Made by a program: the position numbers and the translations under genes. Positions 1 through 9,367 of a DNA stretch of 64,000 nt are shown here, in pieces; the first letter of the stretch is position 1; every line of letters begins with the position of its first letter. The notes under the pieces were generated by a model. It made no database searches. It worked only from the letters and a program-made list of their open reading frames with translations, and was not told where the DNA came from. The DNA is from Gimesia maris (lineage in GTDB: Bacteria > Planctomycetota > Planctomycetia > Planctomycetales > Planctomycetaceae). The stretch covers positions 4,975,001-5,039,000 of the forward strand of contig NZ_CP042910.1 in assembly GCF_008298035.1 (NCBI RefSeq), given 5' to 3'.

Positions 1-32
1 TCGAATAAATAATGGAACGCTGAATGCATCCG

Positions 33-434
33 TTAATTCCCTTTTCGGCTATTCTGTTCTGCAACGTCTAAAAGTTTTTTGAGTTCCTGGACTTCATCGT
101 TTGTCAGCGATCGTTCCGTGATCAAGTGCTTCATGAGCGGAACCACTTTTCCGGACGTGAGTTTTTCGAGAACCTGCCCGAGGTATCCTTCCGTGGCCTG
201 GTGCTGTGTTGCGACCGCCTGGTAGAGAGCCGGTCGCTGGTCGCTTTTTGTTACCAGCCCCTTAGCGGCTAACCGATTCAGACGGGTTTGCATCGTGGGA
301 TAGGCAATGGGCTTTCCGAATTCACGGAAGGCCTGGTGTGCTTCAGCGAGAGTAAGCGGACCTTTATCCCAGAACATACTCATCAATTCCATTTCTCCCG
401 GGGATAAATGGACAGCTTTTTTGCTTTTAGTCAT
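33..434 (-). CDS. BlaI/MecI/CopY-family transcriptional repressor (orphan)
   Basis: This is a penicillinase-repressor type winged-helix protein of 133 aa, the usual family length. The N-terminal half holds the DNA-binding domain (LSPGEMELMSMFWDKGPLT, then YPTMQTRLNRLAAKGLV). The C-terminal half should be the dimerisation and cleavage region. An in-frame ATG lies 12 bases upstream, but its own GGAG is the ribosome binding site of the downstream ATG at 434 with 6-nt spacing, so I use 434. Family members repress their own gene and are inactivated by an M56 membrane protease. No M56 gene is adjacent here, although the left window edge hides what follows. Two TACA-TG-TGTA-type operators sit just upstream, so autoregulation is likely. 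Confidence 0.9.
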   Translation of the reverse strand: MTKSKKAVHLSPGEMELMSMFWDKGPLTLAEAHQAFREFGKPIAYPTMQTRLNRLAAKGLVTKSDQRPALYQAVATQHQATEGYLGQVLEKLTSGKVVPLMKHLITERSLTNDEVQELKKLLDVAEQNSRKGN

Positions 435-449
435 CAGGAACTCCATTTT

Positions 450-498
450 ATTACATGTGTAATATTCAAGATTATATTACTTGTGTAATAAAACACAA
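450..498 (-). promoter_or_regulatory. Promoter with paired BlaI-type operators
   Basis: Reading the minus strand, a -35-like TTGTGT (493-498) and a perfect TATAAT (471-476) are 16 bp apart. Two near-identical dyads flank and overlap the -10: ATTACATGTGTAAT at 450-463 and ATTACTTGTGTAAT at 476-489. The core TACA-TG-TGTA matches the known BlaI/MecI operator core TACA/TGTA. The dyads are 26 bp apart, so two dimers could bind on one helix face. The rest of 499-754 holds no gene I can support. Confidence 0.75.
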
Positions 499-754
499 GA
501 GCAAGCCGGATTTTTATTGTTCAGAGCAACTCTATCGTTTTTCAACCTCGTCAGTGCAAAGAGCAGCAGACCCCTGTCTGCATGGTGATTTGGCACTTGC
601 GCCTCGTTCGATTATCTCATCCTGGCTGTGATGTTGACCTTCCCTCAATCCCTTGACTGCGGCAAAGGTCTAGATGTTTTTATTTGATAATCGATAGTAA
701 TTCTGATAGGTTAAAACAGAATTCAATTCTGTGTGTGTTATTAGTGATCTGCCA

Positions 755-1291
755 ATGAAACAGTACCTCACGACATTCGCTCTACTGCTCGCCATTGGTT
801 GCAACGGCGAGCCCCCCACGAAGTCGCGACAGACATCAGATAACGCCTTCACCGCCCGGACCGAAGCCATGCCACCGCGACTCGCTGCCAGTGTTGTAAC
901 TAAGGAAACGCTTACCGTCGGCGTCGAAACAGTCGTCCAATCCGACTCTTTAATGGGGCGGTATCAGGTAGTTTTTGAAGATGATGGCGACACGGGCTAC
1001 TTTTACGCCCTCGACACGGACCAACCAGAAAATCCAATCATCGACGCGTTGCACATCTACAACGTTCAGTCTGTGACCGATAGAGACAAACCCTCCGAGA
1101 TGCATATCATCTGGTCAGGCGATGGAATGAAAGCAGCACTCTTCATTAACTCCTATCCGCATGCTGTTTACAATTTCTCTGAAGGGCTGGGGTGTTGTCG
1201 CACTGGATTCCCACCACCAGCCGACGCATCCGCGACGCACGATTGGGATGAATCACAGCTGGCACATTTTTTCGCTGACGAAGACAAATAA
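755..1291 (+). CDS. Putative lipoprotein, unknown function
   Basis: This is a 178-aa protein with a signal sequence and a lipobox (LLAIGC, Cys16 when started at the ATG at 755), so it is probably a lipid-anchored envelope protein. An in-frame ATG at 731 would add 8 residues before the hydrophobic segment. The 755 start puts Lys2 directly before the h-region and is preferred. The mature part is acidic and has no motif I recognise. The gene stands alone between the divergent BlaI gene and a convergent secretin-like gene. Confidence 0.65.
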   Translation: MKQYLTTFALLLAIGCNGEPPTKSRQTSDNAFTARTEAMPPRLAASVVTKETLTVGVETVVQSDSLMGRYQVVFEDDGDTGYFYALDTDQPENPIIDALHIYNVQSVTDRDKPSEMHIIWSGDGMKAALFINSYPHAVYNFSEGLGCCRTGFPPPADASATHDWDESQLAHFFADEDK

Positions 1292-1356
1292 CCAGCCAAT
1301 GCACTGGGGTCGCAGGCCGTGGGGTTCTGAAAATCAACTTCGTTTACTGCGGTCAG

Positions 1357-2283
1357 CTAATCAATGGCAACCGGTGTGACCATAAACAGCGTGACGGTAT
1401 CTTCCGAAGAGGTGGTATCTGATTTCGCATTCACCACCTGACTTTGGCCACCCGCAGGCGAAACGGTTCTGACCACAAGTGTTTCCCCGAGGTTCATTTC
1501 CGCCTGTGTGTAGATGCGCCGCACCGTCAGACCGGGAATTGTAAGACCATTCACTTTAACCGCGTTCGCGTAGTCGCGTTGCGAGATCTCCGGGCTGAAT
1601 TCGAGCTGGATTCTTCCATTATCAAGCAAACGCGGCTCCACCTTACAAAACACGCCGAACCGCTTCCACTCGACCGAAGTTTGATTGTCCCCTGCAGGAA
1701 TCAAGACAGGATATTTACCGCCGCTCATTGACGTTGCTGATTGACCAGAAACAGTGACTATTTCCGGACTTCCATGCACCACCGTCACCCTGCCCGCTTT
1801 TTTCAGTTGCTCGATGGCTTCTTCTGCATTCTTAAAAATCGAGACGGTGGGATCAGGATGACTTCGTTGGCCGTTTGTAGATTTCACTGGCTCAGCTGCT
1901 GCTGCAAATTCTGCTGCTGCTTTGCTGGATAATTCAAGAAAGCGACAGCGACAGAGAATTTTGTCCGGTCTTCCCGTCAGCTGTCGCAGTTGTTCCGACT
2001 GCTTCTGAAGCGCTGTAATCTGTTTCGCTAACTCAGCGCGCTCTCGGTTGATGCGTTGGTTGATCTGGTCTGTTAGCTCTCGCAGTTGCTCTGCTTCTTC
2101 ACTCAGACCCGCAGCTTTCAATTGCTCCTTCGCTCTGCTGAGGTGATCCAGGGCCGACAGACTGTGGCTCTTGCCGGTCACTGCTGGGGAAAGTCTCTGA
2201 GGCTCAGGGCACTCTTCCGGTTCGGCACCGAAACTGATCGTCGTCAGAGACAACGCAAAAATCATGGTATAGCGTACAAACAT
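1357..2283 (-). CDS. Secretin-like (type II/III secretion domain) exported protein
   Basis: This is a 308-aa protein with an N-terminal signal peptide (about residues 1-19), then a Gln/Glu/Leu-rich coiled coil (about 50-100). A short motif near CRFLELS recalls the 'x-V-x-FLEV' strand of secretin N domains. The C-terminal part (about 200-308) resembles the end of the secretin domain: EFSPEIS, a GLTVRRIYTQAEM stretch, GETLVVRT, and a closing TLFMVTPVAID. True secretins are much longer, so this is a short relative of a kind often seen in planctomycetes. AAGGAG precedes the ATG with 7-nt spacing. No other secretion genes are nearby, and its function is unknown. Confidence 0.65.
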   Translation of the reverse strand: MFVRYTMIFALSLTTISFGAEPEECPEPQRLSPAVTGKSHSLSALDHLSRAKEQLKAAGLSEEAEQLRELTDQINQRINRERAELAKQITALQKQSEQLRQLTGRPDKILCRCRFLELSSKAAAEFAAAAEPVKSTNGQRSHPDPTVSIFKNAEEAIEQLKKAGRVTVVHGSPEIVTVSGQSATSMSGGKYPVLIPAGDNQTSVEWKRFGVFCKVEPRLLDNGRIQLEFSPEISQRDYANAVKVNGLTIPGLTVRRIYTQAEMNLGETLVVRTVSPAGGQSQVVNAKSDTTSSEDTVTLFMVTPVAID

Positions 2284-2448
2284 GCTTAGGCTCCTTTGAC
2301 GCGAATTCTATTTGAACTGGTCGTTTTGAGTCAATCCGGGTAAATTGAGGCTAGCGGATCAGTGTCTGCCTGCGTTCCGTTTTTTTTGTTACACTATGAC
2401 ACGATTTACGTTACTTGAATAAGATGTCGTTATAAGTATAGGAAGCTG

Positions 2449-2979
2449 ATGAATAGTAAAGATATAAAAAAAGGCTTTCCCCCCAATATCCCATTTCCCA
2501 GAGAACTCGAGCAATTAATCGACTGGACCAATCAAAATGGTTATCCCATCAGCGGTTACTTTGAGCTGCGTGCTGGCGACAAAGACACCATGTTCTACTG
2601 GTTTGGATTTAGAGATGTCGATGAGAAACTCGCTCAATTCGGCGCGGGTGCGGATGGCTCCCTGTATTGCATCTGGGATGCCGGCGATCAGAGTTTCCCC
2701 GTTGTGCATTTAGGTTCGGAAGGGGACGGCATCAAAGTTCTCGCTGCGAATTTTAAAGATTTCCTGCGACTGCTTGCCATTGGGTACGGCGAACTCGGAT
2801 TTGAAGATTTATCGAAACCACCTGTAGGAAGTGAACCGAACTTAATTTTTCAAAACTGGGTCAAAAGTCAGTTCAACACCAATATTCCCACGAATGGTTC
2901 CGAATTCATTAGGCTCGAAGAAAATGGAAAATGTCAATTTGCGAACTGGGTAGATCACGTATGCGAGAAATATAACTAA
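2449..2979 (+). CDS. SMI1/KNR4 (SUKH superfamily) protein
   Basis: This 176-aa cytoplasmic protein has the SUKH fold pattern: an N-terminal LEQLIDWTNQNG helix, a central strand pair around GSLYCIWDAGD and FPVVHLGSEGDG, and the helix ANFKDFLRLLAIGYGEL. SUKH proteins are commonly immunity proteins against polymorphic nuclease toxins, but they also occur as stand-alone proteins. No toxin gene is next to it, so an orphan immunity role is only an inference. AGGA lies 5 nt before the ATG. It precedes lepA in the same direction across a 130-bp gap and is probably transcribed separately. Confidence 0.75.
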   Translation: MNSKDIKKGFPPNIPFPRELEQLIDWTNQNGYPISGYFELRAGDKDTMFYWFGFRDVDEKLAQFGAGADGSLYCIWDAGDQSFPVVHLGSEGDGIKVLAANFKDFLRLLAIGYGELGFEDLSKPPVGSEPNLIFQNWVKSQFNTNIPTNGSEFIRLEENGKCQFANWVDHVCEKYN

Positions 2980-3109
2980 TGCAGGTGCCAGCAAGGAAGC
3001 ATGACCTTAAACAGGTCCATCAGGAAATCAGACACCGTTACCGCCGCACCATCCACATCGACTGGCTTCTCAGTTGTTTTTTTCCTCTGCTTTCTGCTAA
3101 AACTACGCG

Positions 3110-4906
3110 ATGAAACATATACGAAACTTCTGCATCATTGCCCATATTGACCACGGCAAGTCCACGCTCGCCGATCGGCTCATTCAAACCTGTGGTGGCG
3201 TATCGCTCCGTGAACTGCATGAACAAATGCTCGACTCGATGGAAATCGAGCGGGAACGGGGCATTACCATCAAGAGTAATTCGATCACCCTCAACTACCG
3301 GGCCCCGGATGGTGAAGACTATCTGTTAAATCTGATCGATACGCCGGGCCACGTCGATTTTTCACATGAAGTCAGGCGATCTCTGATGGCCTGCGAAGGC
3401 GCCTTGATCATAGTTGATGCCTCTCAGGGAGTCGAAGCCCAGACGGTCGCGAACCTCTATCTGGCGCTGGAACATAATCTGACTCTGCTGCCGGTGATCA
3501 ACAAGATCGATCTTCCCGCCGCGGACATCGAACGGGCGCAGGAGGCCATCGACGAAGAACTGGGGCTCGACCCTTTCGAAGCGATCCCGATTTCCGCCAA
3601 AAACGGGATTGGTATCGAGGACGTATTACAAGGCATCGTCGAGAAACTTCCTGAGCCCCAGGGCGATCCGGACGCACCGCTGAAAGCACTCGTGTTTGAC
3701 GCAATCTACGATAAGTTTCGGGGCGTGATTCTGCAGTGCCGCATCATGGAAGGCACTCTCAAGCCGCGCGATACGATCCATTTCATGCACGCTGGTCGCG
3801 ACTTCACAGTGGATGAAGTGGGTTACAACCAGATGAAACTCATTCCCAAAACTCAGCTCAGCGCCGGTGAAGTCGGCTATGTTGTCGCGGGAGTCAAAAG
3901 TGTGCAGGATATTGAGATCGGCGATACGATCACCCTGCTGAATCGTCAGGCCGCGGAGCCGATTCCCGGCTACCAGCCAGCCCGACAGGTTGTCTTTTCC
4001 TCCATCTATCCCATGGATACGGGGGATTACCAGGAGCTGACCAAGGCCCTGGAGAAGCTCGCGATCAACGATGCTGCGCTCACGTTTGAAAAAGACAGTT
4101 CCGCAGCCCTGGGATTTGGCTTTCGCTGTGGCTTTCTCGGACTGCTGCACCTGGATGTGATTCAAGAGCGTATCCAGCGCGAATTTGACATCGGCCTGGT
4201 GATCTCTGCCCCGTCGGTCAAGTACCATCTGACTTTGAAAGATGGCTCTACGCTCGAAGTCGACAACCCCTCTTACTGGCCCGATCCCACGGCGATCGAT
4301 TCAGCCAGCGAACCCTACATCAAAGCCTCGATCCTGACTCCCGAGACGTACGTCGGCCCGGTCATGGAACTCTGCCGGGAACATCGCTCGGAAAGCCAGA
4401 CGATGAATTACCTGTCCGCCAATCGGATCGAAGTCACCAGTGTGATGCCATTGGGAGAGGTCCTCTTCGACTTCTACGGCAAACTGAAGATGATTACCCG
4501 CGGCTACGGATCGTTTGACTATGAGCCGATTGAATATCGAACAACCGATATTGTGAAAGTCGATATTCTCGTCAACAAGGAATCGGTCGACACGCTAGCC
4601 TACCTCGTGCATCGAGAAAAAGCCCGCCCGCGGGCGCTGCACTATTGCGAACAACTTGCCAAAGAAATTCCCCGGCATCAGTTCAAGATCCCGATCCAGG
4701 GCGCCATCGGAGGCGAAGTCATCGCCCGCACCACAATCGCACCGTTCCGCAAAGACGTCACCGAAAAGCTGTACGGCGGCGATGTGACGCGCAAGAAAAA
4801 ACTGCTCGAAAAGCAGAAAAAGGGCAAAGCCAAAATGAAACAGTTCGGCAGCGTCAATATCCCCCAGAAAGCGTTTGTCTCCGTCCTGCGCACCGATAAG
4901 GATTAG
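3110..4906 (+). CDS. lepA: Elongation factor 4 (LepA), ribosome back-translocase GTPase
   Basis: This is a 598-aa translational GTPase at full family length. It shows the P-loop AHIDHGKST (residues 11-19), the switch I region with RERGITIKS, DTPGHVDF (G3), NKIDL (G4) and a SAKNG-like G5. Domain II, an EF-G-like domain III/V and the LepA-specific C-terminal domain follow (basic end with a KKLLEKQKKGK stretch, then NIPQKAFVSVLR). LepA binds stalled or post-translocation ribosomes and promotes back-translocation; it is cytosolic and membrane-associated under some conditions. The upstream ribosome binding site is weak. The gene is the only clearly conserved housekeeping marker in the window. Confidence 0.98.
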   Translation: MKHIRNFCIIAHIDHGKSTLADRLIQTCGGVSLRELHEQMLDSMEIERERGITIKSNSITLNYRAPDGEDYLLNLIDTPGHVDFSHEVRRSLMACEGALIIVDASQGVEAQTVANLYLALEHNLTLLPVINKIDLPAADIERAQEAIDEELGLDPFEAIPISAKNGIGIEDVLQGIVEKLPEPQGDPDAPLKALVFDAIYDKFRGVILQCRIMEGTLKPRDTIHFMHAGRDFTVDEVGYNQMKLIPKTQLSAGEVGYVVAGVKSVQDIEIGDTITLLNRQAAEPIPGYQPARQVVFSSIYPMDTGDYQELTKALEKLAINDAALTFEKDSSAALGFGFRCGFLGLLHLDVIQERIQREFDIGLVISAPSVKYHLTLKDGSTLEVDNPSYWPDPTAIDSASEPYIKASILTPETYVGPVMELCREHRSESQTMNYLSANRIEVTSVMPLGEVLFDFYGKLKMITRGYGSFDYEPIEYRTTDIVKVDILVNKESVDTLAYLVHREKARPRALHYCEQLAKEIPRHQFKIPIQGAIGGEVIARTTIAPFRKDVTEKLYGGDVTRKKKLLEKQKKGKAKMKQFGSVNIPQKAFVSVLRTDKD

Positions 4907-5413
4907 GGAGGCAGGCGAAGTTTCCAAAAGGGAGTCTTCAATATTCCACTTCTTCAGACTCGAGTCATTCAACGGAACTTCTTTTACGTTGTACCTTTCT
5001 GCATAGCAGATTGACAACTGATTTGAGATCACACAGAATTACAATATCCCTGTCATTATTGGGTTTTGTCGAAGCATTCTACCTCATTCCAGTTTGGCCA
5101 CCTGAGCACCAGGATGCCCGAAGAACAAAAGAAAAAGCGGAGACCAGGACGGATTTGTCCGGTCTACAAAGGCACAGGCCTGGATAGCACATCGCCGCTA
5201 TACGACTGGCGGACACGATGATCGTTCTTGCAGTTACTGCCACGGCGAATGTTACATCGATCAAGAGGATGATAGCTTATCACAGCGTGACGAGAGAACG
5301 ACCTGAGGATTCACTTTAGCAGGTTACTTTATTCCACCACTCTGAATCATCTCTCAACTTTTCCATAAGACCTCATACAGCTTCTTCCTGACTACAAAAG
5401 AGTATTTAAACAA
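4907..5413. other. 507-bp intergenic stretch, no supported gene
   Basis: This region lies between lepA and a truncated remnant. Short open stretches occur in several frames, for example a 35-codon frame from an ATG at 5114 followed in another frame by a Cys-containing segment (about 5235-5305). None has a ribosome binding site or recognisable homology, and stops interrupt each frame. It may be decayed coding DNA. Confidence 0.4.
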
Positions 5414-5644
5414 ATGAGATTCGTGTCATTCCATACCAAATTGTTCTTCACCGACATGCCGGACGAGCTGCTGGATTCCTGGTTCATCGGAGGAGACTGC
5501 TCCGGCTGGTTTTATGCGAGACTCATCCCATACAATCAAATGGAACCCGATCTGGAACCAACGATGGAAGATTGGGGATGGATCATGACCGTCAAGACGA
5601 ATGAAAACGGCCTGAATCGCCTTAAAGGTGTCGTTTTTTCTTGA
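5414..5644 (+). pseudogene. Truncated remnant of a small 'DWGW' hypothetical family
   Basis: The 76 residues carry a WFIGGDCSGWFYARLIP block and an EDWGW motif. From memory these resemble the N-terminal half of a family of roughly 120-150 aa. The expected C-terminal half is missing. After LNRLKGVVFS the frame stops, and I could not find its continuation in either other frame. No ribosome binding site is obvious. I call it a remnant, but a genuinely short protein cannot be excluded. Confidence 0.4.
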
Positions 5645-5702
5645 TTCTCGAGACACTGCCGTTTGAGTATGGTGTTGCGTAATAACGCTGGGAAGCAAAA
5701 TC

Positions 5703-6143
5703 ATGAATTTTATTTATCAGACAGCGAAAAAAACCATTGCAATTTTTGGGTTCACATTATTTGTTAATACATTAACTGTTATTCTGATTTTTAATATCTC
5801 ATTTCGTAGAGATGACCCCTATCTCATTGGATTTTTTCCAGCAATATTTTTAGTACCAGGATGGATTTTTTATTTTATTTTTGAACAATATCCTAAACCT
5901 ATTATCAATAAATATTCTGCGTTTCTCTGTTACTCAATTATTCCACTCTTGTATTTTTCCATTGTATTTATGGAGGGAGGGGAAGGTTCAGGTTATGGAT
6001 TCATTTTTGGGATCTATTTTTTGGCGGCTACTTTATTGTCTCTGCCTGTATTGAAACAACTGGATAAGCAGTACATCATCTGTGTATTTGTGTTATCAGG
6101 ACTTCTTTACCTTTTGGGTTTATCGTCATCATTGATAAGATAG
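5703..6143 (+). CDS. Small polytopic membrane protein, unknown
   Basis: This 146-aa protein consists almost wholly of four hydrophobic segments (about residues 12-32, 42-60, 75-90 and 95-143, the last probably two helices). It belongs to no family I recognise. The coding sequence is clearly richer in A/T than its neighbours, with many Ile/Phe codons ending in T, which points to a different origin. It sits in a run of unrelated short genes between lepA and a sugar isomerase-like gene. The ribosome binding site is weak (GGAAGC about 7 nt before the ATG). Confidence 0.6.
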   Translation: MNFIYQTAKKTIAIFGFTLFVNTLTVILIFNISFRRDDPYLIGFFPAIFLVPGWIFYFIFEQYPKPIINKYSAFLCYSIIPLLYFSIVFMEGGEGSGYGFIFGIYFLAATLLSLPVLKQLDKQYIICVFVLSGLLYLLGLSSSLIR

Positions 6144-6183
6144 AAATCAGCCCCACTAAGAATTAGACAACCAGTAGAGTTCC

Positions 6184-6933
6184 ATGGGTGAATCAACCAA
6201 ATCCGTATGTGCATTACTGATGATCGTGAGCGGCATCGCCGGAGCACTCGCATGGACGGCCGATCGTCCTGACGCAATGACATGGGGATTTCGCATAGGC
6301 GGCCCGATCGCAGCAATTTTTGCCCTTGGCGTGATCCTCAAACTGCAATTTCGTGCTGATCTCGAACACGATTATTTGCGAGCTCTCACGGGAACCTATT
6401 TCAATCGTAATGACTTTTGCTTTGCGTTTGTTGTGACCCCCTATGACGGCATCGCGTTCATGGACGCCTATTTCCAGACCCAACGGGACAAACCTTGTGT
6501 TGGACGTATTGCCTTGCGCCCCGCCCGTGGCTTCTTCTTTACTCGCGCAAAGATTGATGCAATAACATTCGAGGTCGAATGCCCACCCGCGGGATTCGGC
6601 TTTGCCCGTATAGCAATCCCGATTCCCCTCAAGCTGCAAGGAAAACGACAATCATTCGAGGTGGGCGCATCTGTTCGCTATCCGGATGGTAAAGGACGCC
6701 GCGTCCGTTTTCACGACGGTATATTCCTGCGATCCAACACGAATTTTGGTAATTCGTTTGGTACTGCCTTAACCGTTGCCGGTACTGCAACAGGTTCGAT
6801 CGCCCTGTCCCAACCCGCAACTGCAACCATTGATTTGCCTGTTGGCGTCGCCGAAGATCTTCCGGATAACATCGCACCAGAAATTAAAATACTTTGGCAA
6901 CTCGGCGAACCACCACTCGAAAATGTTTCATGA
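6184..6933 (+). CDS. Membrane-anchored hypothetical protein
   Basis: This is a 249-aa protein with two N-terminal hydrophobic helices (about residues 8-24 and 35-52). A beta-rich soluble region follows, with repeated Gly/Phe-containing strands and no catalytic motif I can see. The short hairpin of membrane helices would leave the C-terminal domain on one face of the membrane. I do not recognise the family. The preceding AT-rich membrane gene is 40 bp away in the same direction, so the two could be cotranscribed. Their base composition differs, however. Confidence 0.55.
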   Translation: MGESTKSVCALLMIVSGIAGALAWTADRPDAMTWGFRIGGPIAAIFALGVILKLQFRADLEHDYLRALTGTYFNRNDFCFAFVVTPYDGIAFMDAYFQTQRDKPCVGRIALRPARGFFFTRAKIDAITFEVECPPAGFGFARIAIPIPLKLQGKRQSFEVGASVRYPDGKGRRVRFHDGIFLRSNTNFGNSFGTALTVAGTATGSIALSQPATATIDLPVGVAEDLPDNIAPEIKILWQLGEPPLENVS

Positions 6934-7135
6934 TATATCGGTGAACCGGAGTTGGCTGATCAAAGCAACATTTCATAGTAAATATTTTTCGGTAGCTTCG
7001 ACGCATCGGTCGTTGCAAAGAAGCAAGTCACATCGACCATCAAACTGTCCAAGTCGATGCAATCGAAGTGAGAGTGATAGAAGACGCTTCACGGCACAGT
7101 CGATCCTGCACCGCAAAGCGTCTGATTCATCGATT

Positions 7136-8056
7136 TCAGGATTGTGTCGTCAAACCGAACACGCGATCCATGTTGGCGGAGATTTCTTTCAGGCGTTCCA
7201 AATCCCCGCCAGCGACTTCGGCTGCGGCCCAGCCGGCGTACTTGATTTCTGCCAAAGCCTTGCGGACGTCGGCCCAGTCCAGATCGCCTTCGCCGATCTT
7301 GGTGAACTTGCCCATTTCGCGTGAGAAGCCTTTCAGGTCCAGCTTGATGATCCGTTTGTTGAGCTGCCGAATCCAGTCACCCATGCTGCCATACTTCCAG
7401 TGATTGCCAATGTCAAACTGCATGCCAACCCAGGGGGAATCGAATTCGTCGATGTACTTCACAAACTTGTCTGCAGTCTGAGTGTGGTCCCCTCCGTGGT
7501 CGTAGCAGAACTGGTTCCAGACATTTTCAACCGCGATAGGTACGCCCAGTTCTGCCGCCAGAGGAATTGCCTTTGAAATATTCTCAACCGAGCGTTTCCA
7601 GATCTCTTCTTCGGGGCCGTCGCTCCCCTTGCCCACCACCAGCAGGACCGTATTTCCGCCGACCGCATGCGTCTGACGCAACGCTTCTTTCAGACTCTCC
7701 AACGCTTTCGCACGCACTGCGGGATCCGGATCGGTATGACGCACACTCCAGTGGCTGGAGTTAACAGACCCGTCTACAGGCAGCCCCGTCGCTTTGATGG
7801 CAGCGTTCACTTCTTCGACGTTGATGCCCGGCGTATTCAGTTCGATGCCATCAAAACCGGCTTCCTTCGCCAGCGCGAATTTTTCTTCCAGCGACTTACC
7901 CGCTTTGACCATCCCGATCTTCAGCGTCTTATACAGGCGCCCCTTGAGATAGCCATCCTGACTCGCTGCTCCCTGGGCAACAAACGGAGAAGAAGCAGCA
8001 GCGGCAGCCGCTAACAGCATAAAATGGCGACGAGAAAGTGAATCCGATGTGAGCAT
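7136..8056 (-). CDS. Exported sugar phosphate isomerase/epimerase (xylose isomerase-like TIM barrel)
   Basis: This is a 306-aa protein. It opens with a twin-arginine signal (SRRHFMLLAAAAAASS, about residues 8-23), so export in folded form by Tat is likely. The mature part is an AP endonuclease 2/xylose isomerase-like TIM barrel: KEAGFDGIELNTPG, a conserved VAVENVWNQF-like strand, GMQFDIGNHWKYG and LDLKGFSRE. Conserved Glu, Asp, His and Glu residues match the metal-binding pattern of hydroxypyruvate isomerase relatives. The ATG at 8056 has AAGGAG 5 nt upstream; a longer frame to 8152 has no such site. Planctomycetes carry many paralogues, and the substrate is unknown. The gene is monocistronic as far as I can see. 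Confidence 0.85.
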   Translation of the reverse strand: MLTSDSLSRRHFMLLAAAAAASSPFVAQGAASQDGYLKGRLYKTLKIGMVKAGKSLEEKFALAKEAGFDGIELNTPGINVEEVNAAIKATGLPVDGSVNSSHWSVRHTDPDPAVRAKALESLKEALRQTHAVGGNTVLLVVGKGSDGPEEEIWKRSVENISKAIPLAAELGVPIAVENVWNQFCYDHGGDHTQTADKFVKYIDEFDSPWVGMQFDIGNHWKYGSMGDWIRQLNKRIIKLDLKGFSREMGKFTKIGEGDLDWADVRKALAEIKYAGWAAAEVAGGDLERLKEISANMDRVFGLTTQS

Positions 8057-8389
8057 GTCAACTCCTTGATATCTGGTCGTGTGGCAGTCGATTTCAGTTT
8101 GAAGGCTACAATAGTAAAAACAAGTGTCTCTCTTTAAGACATATTGTAACATTCTTTACGAATACATGGCACTGAGAATGTAGATGCTTTTCGAGGGGAA
8201 ACCCAAATATCTAACATGGCCCGCTCTGAGTCCTCTTCCGGTTTTTCACTGATGCCGGATGATAAAATAGCGGTCCCGTCTGGTGTAGAAACCTTCTCTG
8301 TTCAAGACGTTGCAATGCGGTCGTATATGTGACATAGTCGGCGAGGAAATACATTCTCACCAGATTCTTATTGCAGGGGAAGTGAGTTC

Positions 8390-9367
8390 ATGGTTTGGCT
8401 GCTGGGTTCCATTCTCATATTTATCGCCTTGTCCGGGTTGATGGCTGCCGTCGACGCCGCCGTTCTGAGCGTTTCGCATCCTGAAATTGATGAACTGATT
8501 CAACTTGGCAAACACGGTGCAAGACGGTTGCGGAAAGTAAAGCAGGAACTGACTCATTCACTGGCCGTGATCGTGATTCTCACTAATCTGATCAATGTAC
8601 TCGGGCCCATTCTCGTCAGCCAGCAGGCTTTCAGACTTTACGGGGCACAGGCTCTGGTTCCCATCACGATCGTGCTGATGCTCGGAACAATCGTCTTTTC
8701 GGAAGTCATTCCCAAGGCACTGGGATCTCATTATGCGCCGCAACTGGCGCGTTGGGCAGCTCCGATGATTCGTGCATTGGGTGTCGCCATTTATCCGCTC
8801 AGCGTGGCACTTGCCTGGCTCTCGAACAAGGTAAAACGGGGACAAAGAAGAATCGGAACGGAAACACAGATCCGCGCGCTCGTCAAACGGGGGCGAAAGA
8901 GTGGTTACATTGAACAAAACGAAGGACATATGATCTTTCGGACCTTTCGTCTGAACGATCGGAGGGCCCAGGATATCATGACACCGCTGGAACAGGTAAT
9001 TTCCATTCCCGCTGCGGCTACGGTCAGCGAAGCGGCAAAGCTTATCAGCACGCAGGAGTTTTCGCGCTACCCGGTGTTCCAGAAATCTCCTCACGAAATC
9101 CAGGGGATGCTCATCACCCGCGATATCCTGAAGATGCTTATGGAGGGCAAGACAGAGGCATCCGTTACAACAATCAGCCTTACTCCCTTCGTCGTCAGCA
9201 GTGAGATGCGCGCTGACGAACTGCTGCTGGAGTTCCGCACACGCCACCAGCATCTGGCCATCGTTCAGCAGCGGGACCAAACAATCGGCATTGTGACATT
9301 GGAAGACGTACTGGAAGAAATCGTCGGCGAAATTGAGGATGAGAAGGATGTGGCAATGAGACAGTAA
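8390..9367 (+). CDS. CNNM/CorC-HlyC-type membrane protein with DUF21 and CBS pair
   Basis: This is a 325-aa protein. Residues about 1-185 form the DUF21 (CNNM transmembrane) domain with three to four helices and the conserved FSEVIPKALG segment. Two CBS motifs follow (about 197-315), starting at DIMTPLEQV and ending EDVLEEIVGEIEDE. The small C-terminal CorC/HlyC domain of many homologues is missing. Relatives are Mg2+/Co2+ transport or efflux proteins whose CBS pair binds adenine nucleotide with Mg2+. Inner-membrane location is expected. The 'hemolysin' name in this family is historical. A GGGGA ribosome binding site precedes the start. Confidence 0.88.
   Translation: MVWLLGSILIFIALSGLMAAVDAAVLSVSHPEIDELIQLGKHGARRLRKVKQELTHSLAVIVILTNLINVLGPILVSQQAFRLYGAQALVPITIVLMLGTIVFSEVIPKALGSHYAPQLARWAAPMIRALGVAIYPLSVALAWLSNKVKRGQRRIGTETQIRALVKRGRKSGYIEQNEGHMIFRTFRLNDRRAQDIMTPLEQVISIPAAATVSEAAKLISTQEFSRYPVFQKSPHEIQGMLITRDILKMLMEGKTEASVTTISLTPFVVSSEMRADELLLEFRTRHQHLAIVQQRDQTIGIVTLEDVLEEIVGEIEDEKDVAMRQ

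Noticed and set aside
5114-5310. Frameshifted gene with a CSYCHGEC cluster after lepA
   Set aside because: No frame has a ribosome binding site, each is stopped after fewer than about 55 codons, and I recognise no family.
8390-9367. Hemolysin toxin
   Set aside because: The historical name of the family; DUF21 plus CBS domains indicate a CNNM/CorC-type ion transport protein.
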